A DNA stretch of 64,000 bases from Locusta migratoria (Eukaryota; Arthropoda; Insecta; Orthoptera; Acrididae). The DNA is taken from positions 75,072,297 to 75,136,296 of the forward strand of contig CM048750.1 of NCBI GenBank assembly GCA_026315105.1, written 5' to 3'. A program made the position numbers and the translations under genes. How positions within the stretch are numbered: the stretch's first letter is position 1; each line of letters starts with the position of its first letter. This document shows, piece after piece, positions 10,190-22,793 of the stretch. The notes beneath the pieces were generated by a model. That model ran no database searches. It saw only the letters and a list, made by a program, of their open reading frames with translations, and was not told where the DNA came from.

Positions 10190-10620
10190 AGATGGCGCAC
10201 ATTTTGAAAACAACAGCGAGCAAAATTCAGTTCAATCATAACAAGACGGAGTACATCGTTCTGCACTGTAGACATAATGAAACTCAAGAACCACTTCCAC
10301 CCTTACAGACAACTGGAGGTTCCTATCGTCAAACCAGGGAGTTGAAATATCTGGGCGCAGTATTCAGAGATGAACCATCCAGTAAAATGGAAATACAGGC
10401 ACGACTACAGGCAGGTAATCGCTGTCACCACGGCCTTAATGCTCTCCTCAAAACCGATGGTTTTAAAGATATTTCAAAATAAACATCTACAAAACAAAAC
10501 ACTCCTACAGCCAGTAGTACTATATGGATGTCCCACATGGAGTACGACCAAGCAAGATTTGAAGAAACCGATAATATTTGAAAGGAAAGTCCTTCGGAAG
10601 ACTTTTTGAGTAGTTTATGA
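10190..10620 (+). mobile_element. LINE reverse transcriptase C-terminal fragment
   Basis: Two overlapping frames read ...FNHNKTEYIVL...RELKYLGAVFR...EIQARLQAG... and then LLQPVVLYGCPTWSTTKQD...FERKVLRKTF. This is the post-YADD thumb region of RTE-type LINEs, with a frameshift near 10480. It is inactive. Confidence 0.7.
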
Positions 10621-12796
10621 TTATGAATGTGTGTAATGGAGGATACGTTACGATAATGTGAGCAGCATTCTGAAATAGATTATATGTCGAAACAAATTGT
10701 CTTTAATATTCGTAAATATCTGATAAGGTTAGATTGTACAAGTATCCTAAAAGTGTTAAAATATCGTAAAAACATGCGATCTCTTGGTTTATAATCAGGT
10801 ATCGTATACTTCAGTTCGTAACATACTTCATATGTGGCGTTATAATCTGCACTGAAGGGACCATTGGCAATGTTTTTATATCTTCACCGTGAACTCTAAT
10901 TCCTTCTCCAAATTTCTCTTTGCTTTCCTTCAAAGCTTGCTCATTGTACAAATTGAATAAATAAATTAAATGTATAACATTTGAACATTACCTTTTTACA
11001 CATTACACTTTATACTTTTAGTAATTTTTTCCGAAATATTTAGAAAAAAAAAAAACAACGTAATACTACAGGGAAACGTAAAGTGGGCCGTAAAACATGC
11101 CAGTGCGATTTTTTGTTAGTAGTGTTTCGTTCATAAAATTACGTTCTGATTATTTCAATGATGAAAATTTCCTGAATTTAGGTATGTATACAGTACTTAT
11201 TTTAGTAGAAATACAACCAGGTCGAAATAACGCCTAAAATAACTGTGTTTTTTTAACCTTCTCTCGCTGCTTCTCTCTCTCGCTCGCTTGCGCGCGTTGC
11301 TGAGGAAATACTGCCCGATGCCTTAACTCATCTAATTATACACCATCGAAGAAGACGTCACTCCGCGAATATATCTGCATAATGCTTACAAATGCAAATT
11401 GCCATTAGCGGTCGCGAAGCGATTATAACATGTTCCTATCCGGTCTCGACCACATTCTTGAAATTGGCGTTGTTGTTAGATTTATTGGTTTGGTCTCGTT
11501 CTATATATTTCCAGAAAGAGGCATATATTTAGCATTAACAAGCATCGTATTTCATAGCTTACTAGACATTCGCACCGCAAGTGAATCTAATTTACACAAA
11601 CTAAACACCAAACAAGAGAGATGTATCTTGAATATATAAAGACTTCATTATGAAAAATATATTCACCCTCCACTTTTCTATACACGTTTGTGTTTGCTTG
11701 CTTCATTTGACACCCACCATGTCTTGTGAAACAGACACTAGTCTCTTCTGGTGTTCACTAAAACAGTAAACGCACTTTGATATCCATATCCGAAACTTTC
11801 AACAAATCATATTAAAGCTGCGTAATTTCTGGAACAAACTTGTAACAAAAAGTTCGTGAAGTCGACCAATTTCACCTCCCAGGCCTTATCAAACCAAACA
11901 TGTCTTCTTATATAAAGAGGGAACTCTAAGTAAAAGAAATTTAGATACAGAAACACTGTGTTCTGACAGATGTTCACGACACATAACTAATAGGACAAAA
12001 CAAATTACTTAAAAGATATGGATATTCTTATTATGGAATACAACTTAAACAAATGTTGTGGTTCACCTTACTCTAGAAACCTAACAAACGATGATGGTTT
12101 GTAAGGATATCGAAAACGTCTGCCGCCTGTCACAAATTGTCCCTTCTACCTGCTTATTATCAGAACTCCGCAACTTACTCAGAACTGAAGGTATCCGTAG
12201 TAGCAATGGACTGTGATTTTCTCTTGGCACTTCCCATCAACAGGTCAATAAGCCATATTGTAGGAGTATAATATAAAACAAAAGGGTACTCTCAATTATT
12301 ATCCAACACAACTAACAACCCGAGAAAGTCATTAAAGAAAGGGAAGGAAATTAAGCATACGCTTATCTTTAATTACAAATACATTTATTCAGTTCTGTAC
12401 GAAACACACATCAATAAATTCAATCTGTCCATTTCACCATTTTGTCGTTATACACTTTTTTTTCTGAATGAACACTTGGTCTTATCAGATTTTGTCACAG
12501 AAACAGAGGCGACGTTAGTCGAATGTAACACTCTGTTTGAGTTTAGAGTTAGTGAGATAAATGTTTATGTTGAGGTGAGCCGAATCCAGGAATGAAACGA
12601 AACGCTTCTCCGAAGCGCAGAGAACAGAGTTTTTGGCAGTGGGATTAAGAAACTTTTCATCGACCTTTTCTGAATTTCTGACCTCGTGTGCGCCGTTATA
12701 TGGCGAGATAAGTTTCCATGTGATTAGGTGCTACCGAGGTAAACTCGTTTCGCAGTTTTTGGTTTCTTTAGGTAGATCTATGCTCTGCGGTCGTTC
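10621..12796. other. intronic DNA, no gene recognised
   Basis: AT-rich, with short A and T runs and a CT-rich patch at 11262-11290. The frame at 11430-11639 (69 aa) has no recognisable features. Confidence 0.4.
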
Positions 12797-12905
12797 GTTT
12801 GGTTCGTTCTTGATTGTTCGTTGATCATTTGGCTCAGCTTTTTTATTACAGGGGGCGTTCAGCCCCCTCACCGGGCTCGCTGATCCACGGCGCCCGGCAT
12901 ACAGC
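12797..12905 (-). mobile_element. SINE-like repeat family F, inverted copy
   Basis: The reverse complement reads GGGGGCTGAACGCCCCC then TGTAATAAAAAAGCTGAGCC, the same hairpin-plus-A-run unit as at 7190-7240. Confidence 0.5.
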
Positions 12906-14744
12906 TGAACTGCGTCGAAATGGCGTACGCAACAGGAAGAAACGGATTCCTTGGTGACTGGGTCCCATTCCTTAATAGATGTAAGTAGGCGTTTCCTTTT
13001 ACGATTTGGCTACACGTTCCATGAAATACTGTGGAAGCAGCGAATTTTAATGACTGGAGTCGTAAAAGTCCGCTTTTATTCACGGCCTTCAGAGCACGCC
13101 CTTATTCCAGAGTCAACATGGCCGATTAAGTGCCTCCTGGACCACGGCATACTGCGACAGGTGGAAAAATCAAGATGCCGCTGCTTCAGCATCCAGACAT
13201 CTTACACCTGCAGTTCAGTCTGCGTTTACGGCCTTGCGTAAGTCTTGCAATACTATCTCCTGGGTTCTGCACAGAGCAATTGGCGCTCCATAAGGTAAAA
13301 TTTATAGGACAAATTTGTTGAGGTGTGATCTTATGTGAACAGGTAACGTCACTGCCACAAATGAAAACAATTCAAAGCTTTATTTGTGTTTGCCAAGCGA
13401 CAGAAATGTCTTGCACATGATTTTTAAAACGAACTGAATGAAACAGTCATGGCTTGAAAGTAGCACTAACAAGTAGCTTATAAAGATAATAGCGGAAACT
13501 CCGTGGCATTTACTCTGCGTTTGTCAGACGATACCGCTAGCAGTGCCATCTGTTGGTTCGAGTTGTATACTATACTTGCCTTGACATCTGTGATTCTGTA
13601 CTTTTATTTCCTGCGTACCAAAATTTCTGTGGGAGGTTTATATTTGGTACGTCTTTTAAGATATTACATTAGACAATAATTTATCTAAAGTTCAGGGATG
13701 AAAAAAATAAAACGTCCTGTCTGCCTTGATAAGTGCAACACGTCAGCACTTCTGATGTAAACTGAAATTCCAAGAAAAATTTCAAAAAAATATACATTTT
13801 ACCAAACTTGTAAGGAATTGTTTTAGATTTATGAAAAAAAATCAAATCATACATAAACCTCATTTTAGACCACTGAAAGTGCTTTATTTGCAATAAAACA
13901 GAACGCTTTTTGAGAAAAATGATCGCAGTGTATTGCAGTTGCATAGACAGACAAATAATGCCCTTCATAAACTTTACAGTTTGTCTGGATAGGATTCCAA
14001 CTGAAAATAACACAACAGATGCACTTTCCATGAGGATTTACGAAGCCGAATGGAAGGCACGGCACCAAGCTTTGGGATAATAGGCTTTTATTCAACTGCT
14101 CAGTACTTTCTTTTTTAAAATTTTATCCAAGTCGTCTCTTTTACGAATAACCCACTAGCTGCAACCATAAACAAATTATTCCAAAAAGCGTAAAAGACAC
14201 TGTTTATTAAAAGCAAACGATCTATTTGGGTCTAATGGAAGCCTGCTTACGCTTTTAAAGTATCTCTCTCTTATTTTTCCGGAATCCGAAGAAAGATTTC
14301 TGAGTGCTTTGGTGAGTGTAGTTATTACTACCGTATACCACACATATACACCATCTTCCAACCATTTCCTAGTTCTGTAAAGTACACCGATCAATCGAGT
14401 TAGTCTTCTTGAGCATCACGATGTAAATCCGGTGCTGTCTCCCAGCTTTAGTTCGTAACTCCGCCGCTAGCAGGTGCTCGGGAGCGCTGCGGCACGTTGT
14501 AGGGAAGTTTCAGATATTACCTTTATAAACCTTATTTTAGACTGAAAGTCTAGGTAGAGGTAGGCAACCTTCATTGTAAAATTTTTAATAATGATTCTAA
14601 AATTGCTAGAGATTGCTTGAATAATCAAAAGATGTTATCAGTAGATTATTTATTGTCAATTCACAACATGTTTCAGGTTTAGCCCATCATCTGGTGATCG
14701 ATATTATATAAATTTAGATTTGATGTATTCAAATTTGTCATGCA
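12906..14744. other. intronic DNA, no gene recognised
   Basis: Several 60-116 residue frames on both strands, none with a recognisable domain or convincing splice context. Confidence 0.4.
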
Positions 14745-15247
14745 AAATACTGTTGTTATGTATTGACAAATAAGAATAAACATCTTTATTCTTTATTCCA
14801 TAAAGTTTCGGGATTGCAGCCGGATTCCGTCGACTTCTTGCCACGATATTTCGGCTGACAACCGTTCAGCCATCTGCATGTGAGTGCGTTCCACTGGAGA
14901 TTGTTAGTTCCCGACGACGCCTATATATCAAAATTTGCGCGTAGGCGCATGCGCATCAGTGACTGTCACAAGCGCGCCCTCTTTCGAATTTACCGCGCTT
15001 GTGACGGTCACTGATGCGCATGCGCCTACGCGCCAAATTGGTATATAGGCGTCGTCGGGAACTAACAATCTCCAGTGGAACGCACTAACCTGAAGATGGC
15101 TGAACGGTTGAGAGCCGAAATATCGTGGCAAGAAGTCGACGGAATCCGGGTGCAATCCCGAAACTTTATGAAATATTCCGTACGCCTGGGAAACTTCAAA
15201 ACTCACATATTTATTCTTATTTGTCAATATATAACAACAGTATTATA
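14745..15247. repeat. ~500 bp foldback (inverted-repeat) element
   Basis: Two arms of about 240 bp pair from AATACTGTTGTTAT at the left to its complement at the right, with a centre near 14985-15000. Inner arm sequence includes GTAGGCGCATGCGCATCAGTG and CGTCGGGAACTAACAATCTCC. Each arm carries the hairpin motif CTGAAGATGGC...GCCGAAATAT, intact at 15090-15122. It is a non-autonomous foldback or MITE-type element with no protein coding. Confidence 0.85.
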
Positions 15248-16149
15248 AAGCCCTCCCCCCCTCTAGGCTGGCCAAAAGTACTAATTTTTCACACACACCC
15301 CCACCCACCGGAAATTTCAATGACGCAGTTTGCGTCATGACCCCCCTCCTCCCCCTGTGGGCACCACTGCTCATCCACCTCTGAAAGTAAATCAATATTA
15401 ATTTGTATTTGTACAAATACGCGCCATCCTCGGAATCTAGCGTCTGCTTTCGGCCTGTGCGGCAGTGGGGCTCACGTAATGCTACGGTTGCTTTCTACCA
15501 ACAGTGCGTAATCGCATGTGGGGTCTGGGCGCAGGTGTTGCCAACGTTGCGCGCATGAGTCAGGCGCAAGCAGGGTCGGCTTCCTGCGAGCGCGGCTTGC
15601 GCAAGCCAGCCTTCCGTGAGCGGCGCCCGCCGAGGTCGACCCCGCTCGAAGAAATCTCGCGGCGGATGTGACGCGCACTTTTTCTCTCTCTGCGGAGTCG
15701 TGTTTTCCCTTTATGTCGACCGTGAGAGCTTCCTGCGAGTGGGTGACCGTGATCGAGTAAGCACTCGGGCTCCCCTGGCGACATTATGCCGGGGTGGCCT
15801 ACGTGCGACTGCGTGCAGCTCCGTCCAACAGGTTACTTGCTGGAGACTGGATGGACGGGCACTCGGGGGAAGATTATCAATGCGGTCGTCCGGTGCTACT
15901 GAAAGGAGGCTATTGCTTTCGCAACTTTACATCGTATCAGAAACACTGATGCAGAATTGACCACCACTTGTCACGATAGTCGGGAGACAGGAATATTTGT
16001 TTTCAACAGAGAACAGTATTGTCGGGCCGAAACACAATGATCCCTGGCTCCGCCTACTGGGCTGGGAGACCGCCCCTGTCGCAGAAACTGAATGAAACCA
16101 ACTTGCCAAACATTTAGTTCGCTTCGTAGGCTTTCCCGGCGTGACAAAT
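15248..16149. other. intronic DNA with a CpG-rich patch
   Basis: Bases 15440-15850 are CpG-rich with purine/pyrimidine runs. No promoter or exon can be supported. Confidence 0.35.
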
Positions 16150-16336
16150 CTTCGAAGTCTCTGCGGTTTTTCTGCCGGATGATAAAACCAAACTGATTCA
16201 ATATTTCGACGGTACAGCTGTCCGCCATCTTCAGGAAACTGCTGCTGCTTCCTGAAGATGGCGGACAGTTGTACCGTCGAAATATTGAATCAGTTTGATT
16301 TTATTATCCGGCAGAAAACCCGCAGAGACTTCGAAG
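16150..16336. repeat. near-perfect palindrome with 88 bp arms
   Basis: Left arm 16150-16237 and right arm 16249-16336 surround an 11 bp loop ACTGCTGCTGC. Each arm carries CCTGAAGATGGCGGACAG then CCGTCGAAATATT. Arm identity is very high, suggesting recent origin or a strong cruciform. Confidence 0.9.
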
Positions 16337-16504
16337 TTAGTTCGCTGCCGGAGAGTGTAGCTTAAGGTCGCCCTTGCCAGACAGAACTGGCAAATGTGCA
16401 CAGCGCAGAGAAACGTTCGCGTTTGACTACACCAATGGTCTGCTACCGCAGCTGGCGCTCAAAGCCGACTGGCGGAGCCACCAGGGATCATTGTATTTCG
16501 GCTG

Positions 16505-16903
16505 GTAGCCGCGGCAGATTAGCCGCGCGTACTGCAGCGCCGTGTTGCGGTGCGCGCCGCCGTTCGCCGTCGGAGGTTCGAGTCCCCCCTGGGGCATGGT
16601 TGCCTGTGTTGTCCTTAGGATAGTTTACACTAGTTTAACTAGTTTGTAAGCTACGGGCCGCGGTGTAGTAGCCGAACGGTCTAAGGCGCCTCGCTGCGGA
16701 CCGCGCGGTTGCTCGCCGTCGGAGGTTCGAGTCCTCCCTAGGGCATGGGTGTGTGTGTTGTCCTTAGGTTAGTTTAAGTAGTTTGTAAGCTACGGACTGA
16801 TGACCACGCAGTTTGGTCCGATAGATTTACATACTTCTGAACATATGTAAGCTACGGACTGATAACCTAGAAGTCCGATAGATTTACAAATATTTGAACA
16901 TTT
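16505..16903 (+). mobile_element. outer SINE split by a younger SINE
   Basis: The left part has the head (GCCGGTTCGCC-like region, GGAGGTTCGAGTCCCC) up to TGTAAGCTACGG at 16656. The right part resumes at 16846 with TGTAAGCTACGGACTGATAACC and the end tail. Confidence 0.8.
16657..16845 (+). mobile_element. SINE subfamily A nested inside another SINE
   Basis: Head GCCGCGGTGTAGTAGCCG...GGTTCGAGTCCTCC, flanked by a perfect 12 bp target-site duplication TGTAAGCTACGG at 16645-16656 and 16846-16857. Confidence 0.9.
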
Positions 16904-19215
16904 TTTGTAGCTGGTACCACAAACTGATGATAACGACGCCATGATTTCATGACCGCTAGACTTTACCACGAAAACTAGAGCTATCTAATGTGAATTTTCG
17001 CATCTACATGACAATTCACTAGGAAATTTTTTGTAGGAGCAGGAAATAACTGAGTTTATTAATGACGACAGGGTAATACATACGGTATAAAAGATTCTCG
17101 ACAAATGTCATGTGGTAATATCTGTACTATTCTGAACCTAAAACAAAAAAAAAACAAAGTAGGAAAAGTCTTGTCTAAACATTTCAAAACTTATACATTT
17201 ATATGCCGAAGAAATTTTTTACTTGCAGACATATCAAATAGTATCGAAAATTCAGTTAAAAGCGCATTTTTACGTCAATTTTCATGTCTTTTCTTGTTGC
17301 TAACGGACAAATTTCGGCGAAAATAATTTTCTCATATAATAATTCTGTCTGTTTCACTGTTGAATAGAAATTTTTTTACATACGTTTTCATATTTACGGA
17401 GTATTTTGTGTGTATAACGTAAATATCTTTCTGCTTGTAGATCTTTCGTCTCTCTTGTACGAGAAGGCTGTAGATGAAGGAATACTAGGCTGTGGTGGAA
17501 TCTTTTCCGTCTTATATTTATTTATTTATTTCATGAGAACACAAAGCAAACACCAGAATTATGTCATTCTACGACGTCTGTAACACTGTGGTCCCAATAT
17601 ATTTCGTGTAAGAAGGGACCAATTTTGGACTTACCATCAACAAAACAGAAGTTATTTCAGGAGGACTGCAATAGCATGGTATCATTGTATTGTACGCACA
17701 AACGTTTACAAAATCTTAATTATTTCACCTTATTTGTGGGTTCTTCTTTATTCAACTTGCTTACGATGAATACGTCATCCCCGAAAGGGACGCAGTATTT
17801 AAAGTGAAACTTGGTTAAGAATTCTTCAAATCGTAAATTTCCCATTCAGCATGATCTAATGTAATTTCACAGCATCTTCTCTCTCTCAACAGTAAACTGA
17901 ATCACTTACCTTATTCATGAATGAAAACACAATTCAATATTTTAATGTGTTAAAATGCGTTTGTATTTAAAATTCATGTAGTCTGGCAGTCAATAAATAG
18001 ATTTTTACGAGTAGTAACTAGACTGGCTCCTACTAAAAAGACCTGAACCATTTACGCTACTTAGAATGACAGAACTGTTGGAGTGTTACAGGACTGGGAT
18101 TAGAGATCCGCCCGGTAAAGAAGTTCCGCTTACTAGATCTCTTTCTTTGCAAGGCTTTTCCATGGTATCTGATGGATGTAATGAATCTTAATTCTGGCAT
18201 ATTAAAGCGTTTATCAGCATAACGATGCTCTTCTTTACACTAAGCTTCCCACGTAATTTGGCTCAAGTTAGAGTAATTGATGCTAATCTTGTGTCGTTAA
18301 AAGTGATTACTGAAGTAAATACGTTTCGAGTGAATTTACATGCATGAAGGACTTAATGTTTTGTACTATTTATTGATAATTATTAGACATTCGACCACAC
18401 TGTGCTTAAATGCCGAAGTCTTGAGTGCTTTTTTTTAAGCTGCTGCTTAGAAATGAAATGATAAATACTGAATATCCCACCTTCGCTTGCCACTATCTTT
18501 GATAAGGTTTTGTGGTTACCTCAGGCACAGATATATCCTCGTGTTTAACGAGTATAGTGAAACGATCAGCCTTGGGTGATGCAGAAAAACAATTTAAGGC
18601 GTAAGTAAAGATTAACTGACTTTGCTGCGAACACGTGTCCTTCCATAACATGTCAATTAAAACTTAATTGTCTGAATAAATTTCTGTACCGTCAAGAGTT
18701 AATTGAAATACTGGTTCGTTTATCTCGAAGCCACTTCCGAGTAGACGTTAACAAATACGGATGGATGAGCGGCGAAGTGGTTTGTGAGTCCACTCTACCC
18801 CTTTATCGTTTTTAGTTCGCTAAGTGGTATCTTCCTTCGTTTATTTACACCACACTTGTTCGGGATCAAAAAACGTGTGTACAAAGTTATCTAGACAACC
18901 CTATAATAACTGACACAGAATCAAGAGGCAACATGTACTATAATGCTCATGCTAACTCATCAAAGGAATCATTCCCAGTAACTCTAACACAGTAACAATA
19001 GTAAGTGCTGCCCCTGGCTTCACAAATACCTGTATTACTAAACGGCAATTCCGGGTAATGATGACCTACTCTCGCTTACAGTTTACCTATCTAACGGCTG
19101 CCAGGGTAACAAAAATTTGGTACCCAAAATTTCATATACTTCTCTGTTTCAAAATATGAGACTTTGTCAAAATGTCTTCAATAAGAGATATATCTTTGTG
19201 ATGCGAGTTTAATAC
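16904..19215. other. AT-rich intronic DNA, no gene recognised
   Basis: Long AT-rich stretch with a TATTTATTTATTT tract near 17514. No domain or RNA gene is recognised. Confidence 0.4.
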
Positions 19216-19411
19216 TGTAGCCGCAGTGGAATGGCCGTGCGCTCTAAGGCGCATTGTTGCGGAGCGCGCGCTTGCTCCCCGTCTGAGGTTCGAGTCCTCC
19301 CTCGCGCATGGTTGAGCGTGTGTTATCCTTACATTAGTTTAAGTAATTTGTAAGCCTAGGGACTGAAAATCACAGTAGCAAAGTCCCATAGATTTCCAAA
19401 CATTTGAACAT
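19216..19411 (+). mobile_element. tRNA-derived SINE, diverged
   Basis: Head GCCGCAGTGGAATGGCCGTG...GAGGTTCGAGTCCTCC and tail TTTGTAAGCCTAGGGACTG...TTCCAAACATTTGAACATTT. Confidence 0.8.
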
Positions 19412-19774
19412 TTACCACTCTAAGGCAAGCACTGGGTCGGGCAAATAAAAGTGTTCCAGACGAGTAGATACGATTGGTGATGAATGAATGTATATAACCG
19501 CACCTGTAGTGCAAGGCAGGCTGTGAGAGAATAAATGGAGCAGTGCAAAGGGGACGGTGGTACTCAGTGAAGCAGCGGGTTTCGTTGTGGAACGTGACAG
19601 CAAAGTCATAGAAACGGTGTGGTCAGTTGAGAGCTGTGGCGTTTAATGGTGACAAAGTGCCAGCAAATAGTGCCGAACAACGCTCAGTCCGTAAATGGCG
19701 TCAGAAAGGGTGTGTTTTGAACAAGTTTAAAAACCAAATAAACATTGCCCAGAGACTTATTTTGTATCGGTAGT

Positions 19775-20055
19775 GCGCCTCGGTTGCACAGTGGTAGAGT
19801 GCCAGACTACAAATCCAAAGGTCGTGGGTTCGATTTTTATCTGTCATTTTCCACTTCTTTCACCTCTAGCAGTATTGCTCATGTGAAAAATACCGAGTAG
19901 CACCGTGGTTCGGAACCCACGTTAAACTGGCTGGGTAAGTCAGTTCGAAGGTCGGAGGAAGGCAATGGCTTACCACCTCCAAACAGGACCATGCCTAGTA
20001 AAGCACTGTGGTGTTCAAACCAATCTTCGGATTGTTGACTGCTTTACCTTTTTAT
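19775..20055 (+). mobile_element. SINE family C with tRNA-like head
   Basis: GCCTCGGTTGCACAGTGG and GTCGTGGGTTCGATTT are the A-like and B boxes. The body (CACCGTGGTTCGGAACCCAC, GAAGGTCGGAGGAAGGCAA, TAAAGCACTGTGG) is mirrored at 4847-5085. Because the acceptor end is not base-paired and the body continues, this is a SINE and not a tRNA gene. Confidence 0.7.
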
Positions 20056-20099
20056 CTATTAAAGATATAAAACTGAATTCGAGGCATTGAATTAAAATT

Positions 20100-20170
20100 T
20101 ATGCCGCGACCGGGATTCAAACCAGGGACCTCCTGCTTACTAGGCAGACGCCATAACAATTAGGGCACTT
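20100..20170 (-). mobile_element. tRNA-Thr(AGT)-like SINE head
   Basis: The minus strand reads GGCGTCTGCCTAGTAAGCAG (anticodon arm with AGT), then GGTTTGAATCCCGGTCGCGG. The 5' stem is degenerate, so this is a tRNA-derived repeat rather than a functional tRNA. Confidence 0.5.
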
Positions 20171-20384
20171 TTTTTTTACCGAGGCTTAACGATTACAGTG
20201 ACGGATAGTCTTAAGACATGCCCCTCTCCACTACATAAATTTCAACTCCGCCTTTTGTTCCCTTATAAGTCAAAAACCATTCCGAAATGTGCCCGCACAC
20301 CAGAACACGTGGCTGAAGTTTTCCACAAAATGCTTTATCAAATCAATCAGATTCTGTCGCAAACAGCCGGCATATCACGTCGAT

Positions 20385-21308
20385 CATTCGGACGAATACA
20401 CCTGGTAGGTGTGGAGTGTCGTGGGTCCGTTGCTGTTCACGATATATATAAATGACCTTGCGGATAACTTCGGAAGTTCACTGAGGCTTTTTGCGGATGA
20501 TGCTGTAGTAAATAGAGAGGTTGCAACAATGGAAAATTGTATTGAGATGCAGGAGCATCTGTATCGAATTGATGCATGGTGCAGCGAATGGCAATTAAAG
20601 CTCAATGTAGACAAGTGTAATGTGCTGCGAATGCACAGGAAGAAAGATCCTTTATCATTTAGCTACACTATAGCAGGTCAGCAACTGGAAGCAGTTAATT
20701 CCGTAAATTATCTGGGAGTAGTCATTAGGAGGGATTTACAATGGAACGACCATATAAAATCAATCGTCGGTAAAGCAGATGCCAGATTCATTGGGAGAAT
20801 TCTAAGGAAATACAGTCAGAAAACAAAGGAAGTAGGTTACAGTACACTTGTTCGCCCACAGCTTGAATACTGCTCACCGGGGTGGGATCCGTACCAGGTG
20901 GGGTTGATAGAGGAAGTGGAGAAGATCCAACGGAGAGCAGCGCGCTTCGTTACAGGATCATTTGGTAATTGTGAAAGCGTTACGGAGATGATCGTCAAAC
21001 TCCAGTGGAAGACTCTGCAGAAGAGACGCTCTGTCGCTCGGTACGGGCTTTTGTCGAAGTTTCCGAGAACTTACCTTTACTGAGGAGTCTAGCAGTATAT
21101 TCCTCCCTCCTACGTATATCTCGCGAAGAGATCGTGAGGATAAAACCAGAGAGATTAGAGCCCACACAGAGGCATACCGACAATCCTTCTTTCCGCGAAC
21201 AATACGTGACTGGAATAGGAGGGAAAATCGATAGTGGTTCTCAAGGTACCATCCGCCACACACCGTCGGGTGGCTTGCGGAGTATGGTTGTAGATGTAGA
21301 TGTAGTAT
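20385..21308 (+). mobile_element. 5'-truncated CR1/L2-like LINE with reverse transcriptase
   Basis: A frame of over 200 residues reads VGPLLFTIYINDLA, the catalytic block LRLFADDAV, WQLKLNVDKCNVL, VNYLGVVI, then the C-terminal LVRPQLEYCSPGWDPYQVG and EKIQRRAARFVTG. The reverse transcriptase copies the element's own RNA at the target site. A frameshift near 20410 breaks the GVPQGSV motif. The 3' end has CACCGTCGGGTGGCTTGCGG and finishes in GTAGATGTAGATGTAG. The best preserved LINE of this type in the window, but lacking the endonuclease and most of the RT. Confidence 0.85.
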
Positions 21309-22793
21309 ACATGTATACCTACCGAATGAATTAAAACCAACAGCTGCTCCTCCAGTTTAGTGAGTGGCTGTTCACCGAGATAGCAAGGAATGACTTGGAC
21401 ATTGGTCAATTCTATATGTCTGACGAAGCCTGATTTTACTAGAACGGTTATGTCAACTCACAGAATCACAGGTACTGGGCAGCGGAGAGTCTGCCTAACG
21501 TGGTCCAGTGTGAGAGCACTGCTTTCATTTTCGTAGCGCAGTTGGCGCGCCTGCGGCGTTCCCCTGACACCTGCCGCGTGGGCGGTCGGCGGCACCTGTC
21601 GGGTCGGCGGGGTCACGGCTGCGCTTTCTGCCTCTGCCGCAGCCGGCCCTCCCGCTGCTAATCCGACGCTCATTTGTCTCTCAGTCGCCGCCGATAACAG
21701 CGCCACCGCATTGTTCTCTCGGCCCCGATCCGGCGAGAGCGCCGACCCCGCCACACAATTGGGCCTGCGTAGCAGGGCGTGGGGAGGGGTGTCTGGTCGC
21801 CGACTTATAAAAAAGGTGCATTTTATTTTTATTCCCATTAATTTTCCGTCTGTGTACAGCAGGTCGTTAGCGCAAGCTAGTAGACTTCGTGCAGGATTCC
21901 GTGGCCGAAGCGCAGAGAGAAATTTACGTCCGAAGCGCTGGCCGATGTGATGTATCAGACGGCAAGGTCGCTGACTACCACACAGGGAGCCCGCGTTCGA
22001 TTTTCGGCAGGGGACTGGAAAAAAAGTCCGACTCACAAGGAAATACTTGGGATTGAACATCAAAATCGTATGAGAGATAATGTAAAGTTCTCTTATTACA
22101 CTAGTGATACTCCCGCATCTGCAAAACTCTGAAATCGTCCGTTAGAGGCCTCTCCGTGTGTCATGCCACATTGCACTTTGACCTGTCGGTTCGCCAGTAG
22201 GGACGGTGCAGTGTGCCTCCGAAATTGCCTTTTGTGGCGGTATTTGTGTGGTGAAGCGTCAGTTGGGGTCGCGATTGGTAATCAATCCTTCTAAAGTATT
22301 GTGATTGGTTGAGATGAAGTTACGAAGAAGATGATGAAGATGGTATTAGTGAAGAAGATGAATCATACGCATGCTTTCTCGTATCTGTATGGTACAGAAA
22401 TATGAGCGTAAGATAGATATTGTTGTAACAGATGATAATAGGGATGATAATGACGAACAACTCATTGCTAGCGATAGTGCTACGGTAAGTGCGGGAAGAG
22501 ACGGTGGAAGCAGTGGCAGGGAATACCAACAGTCTTCCGAGAAGAAGGTTAAAGTTGCAACTATAATCACGGCTTGTGATGACAATACGCTAGAGAACAT
22601 GTACGACGATTATTACATAAGTTATGGTTCAGATATCTGCATTACGTATGGCGTCTACAATTACATCTACAGTGCTATCTAGAGCACAATTGCAAAGTTT
22701 TGCATAAAAACGACACCCACTACCACATTGAGGTGTACGTAGAGGTACTGTAACCAAACGTTCATAAAGATATGATTGTTCGAGCCCAAGTAC
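21309..22793. other. intronic DNA with CpG-rich patch
   Basis: Bases 21540-21790 are CpG-rich. 21955-22030 is a SINE family D head fragment (AAGGTCGCTGACTACCAC). 22320-22560 holds GAAGAAGATGATGAAG-type acidic-codon sequence with a 103-residue frame at 22371-22682; no family recognised. Confidence 0.4.

Noticed and set aside
19771..19845. Possible tRNA gene
   Set aside because: Boxes are present but the acceptor stem does not close and the sequence continues into a body shared with 4847-5085, so it is a SINE.
22371..22682. 103-residue acidic frame that might be a piggyBac-type N-terminus
   Set aside because: Only the acidic composition suggests it; no catalytic motif, TTAA flanks or termini were found.
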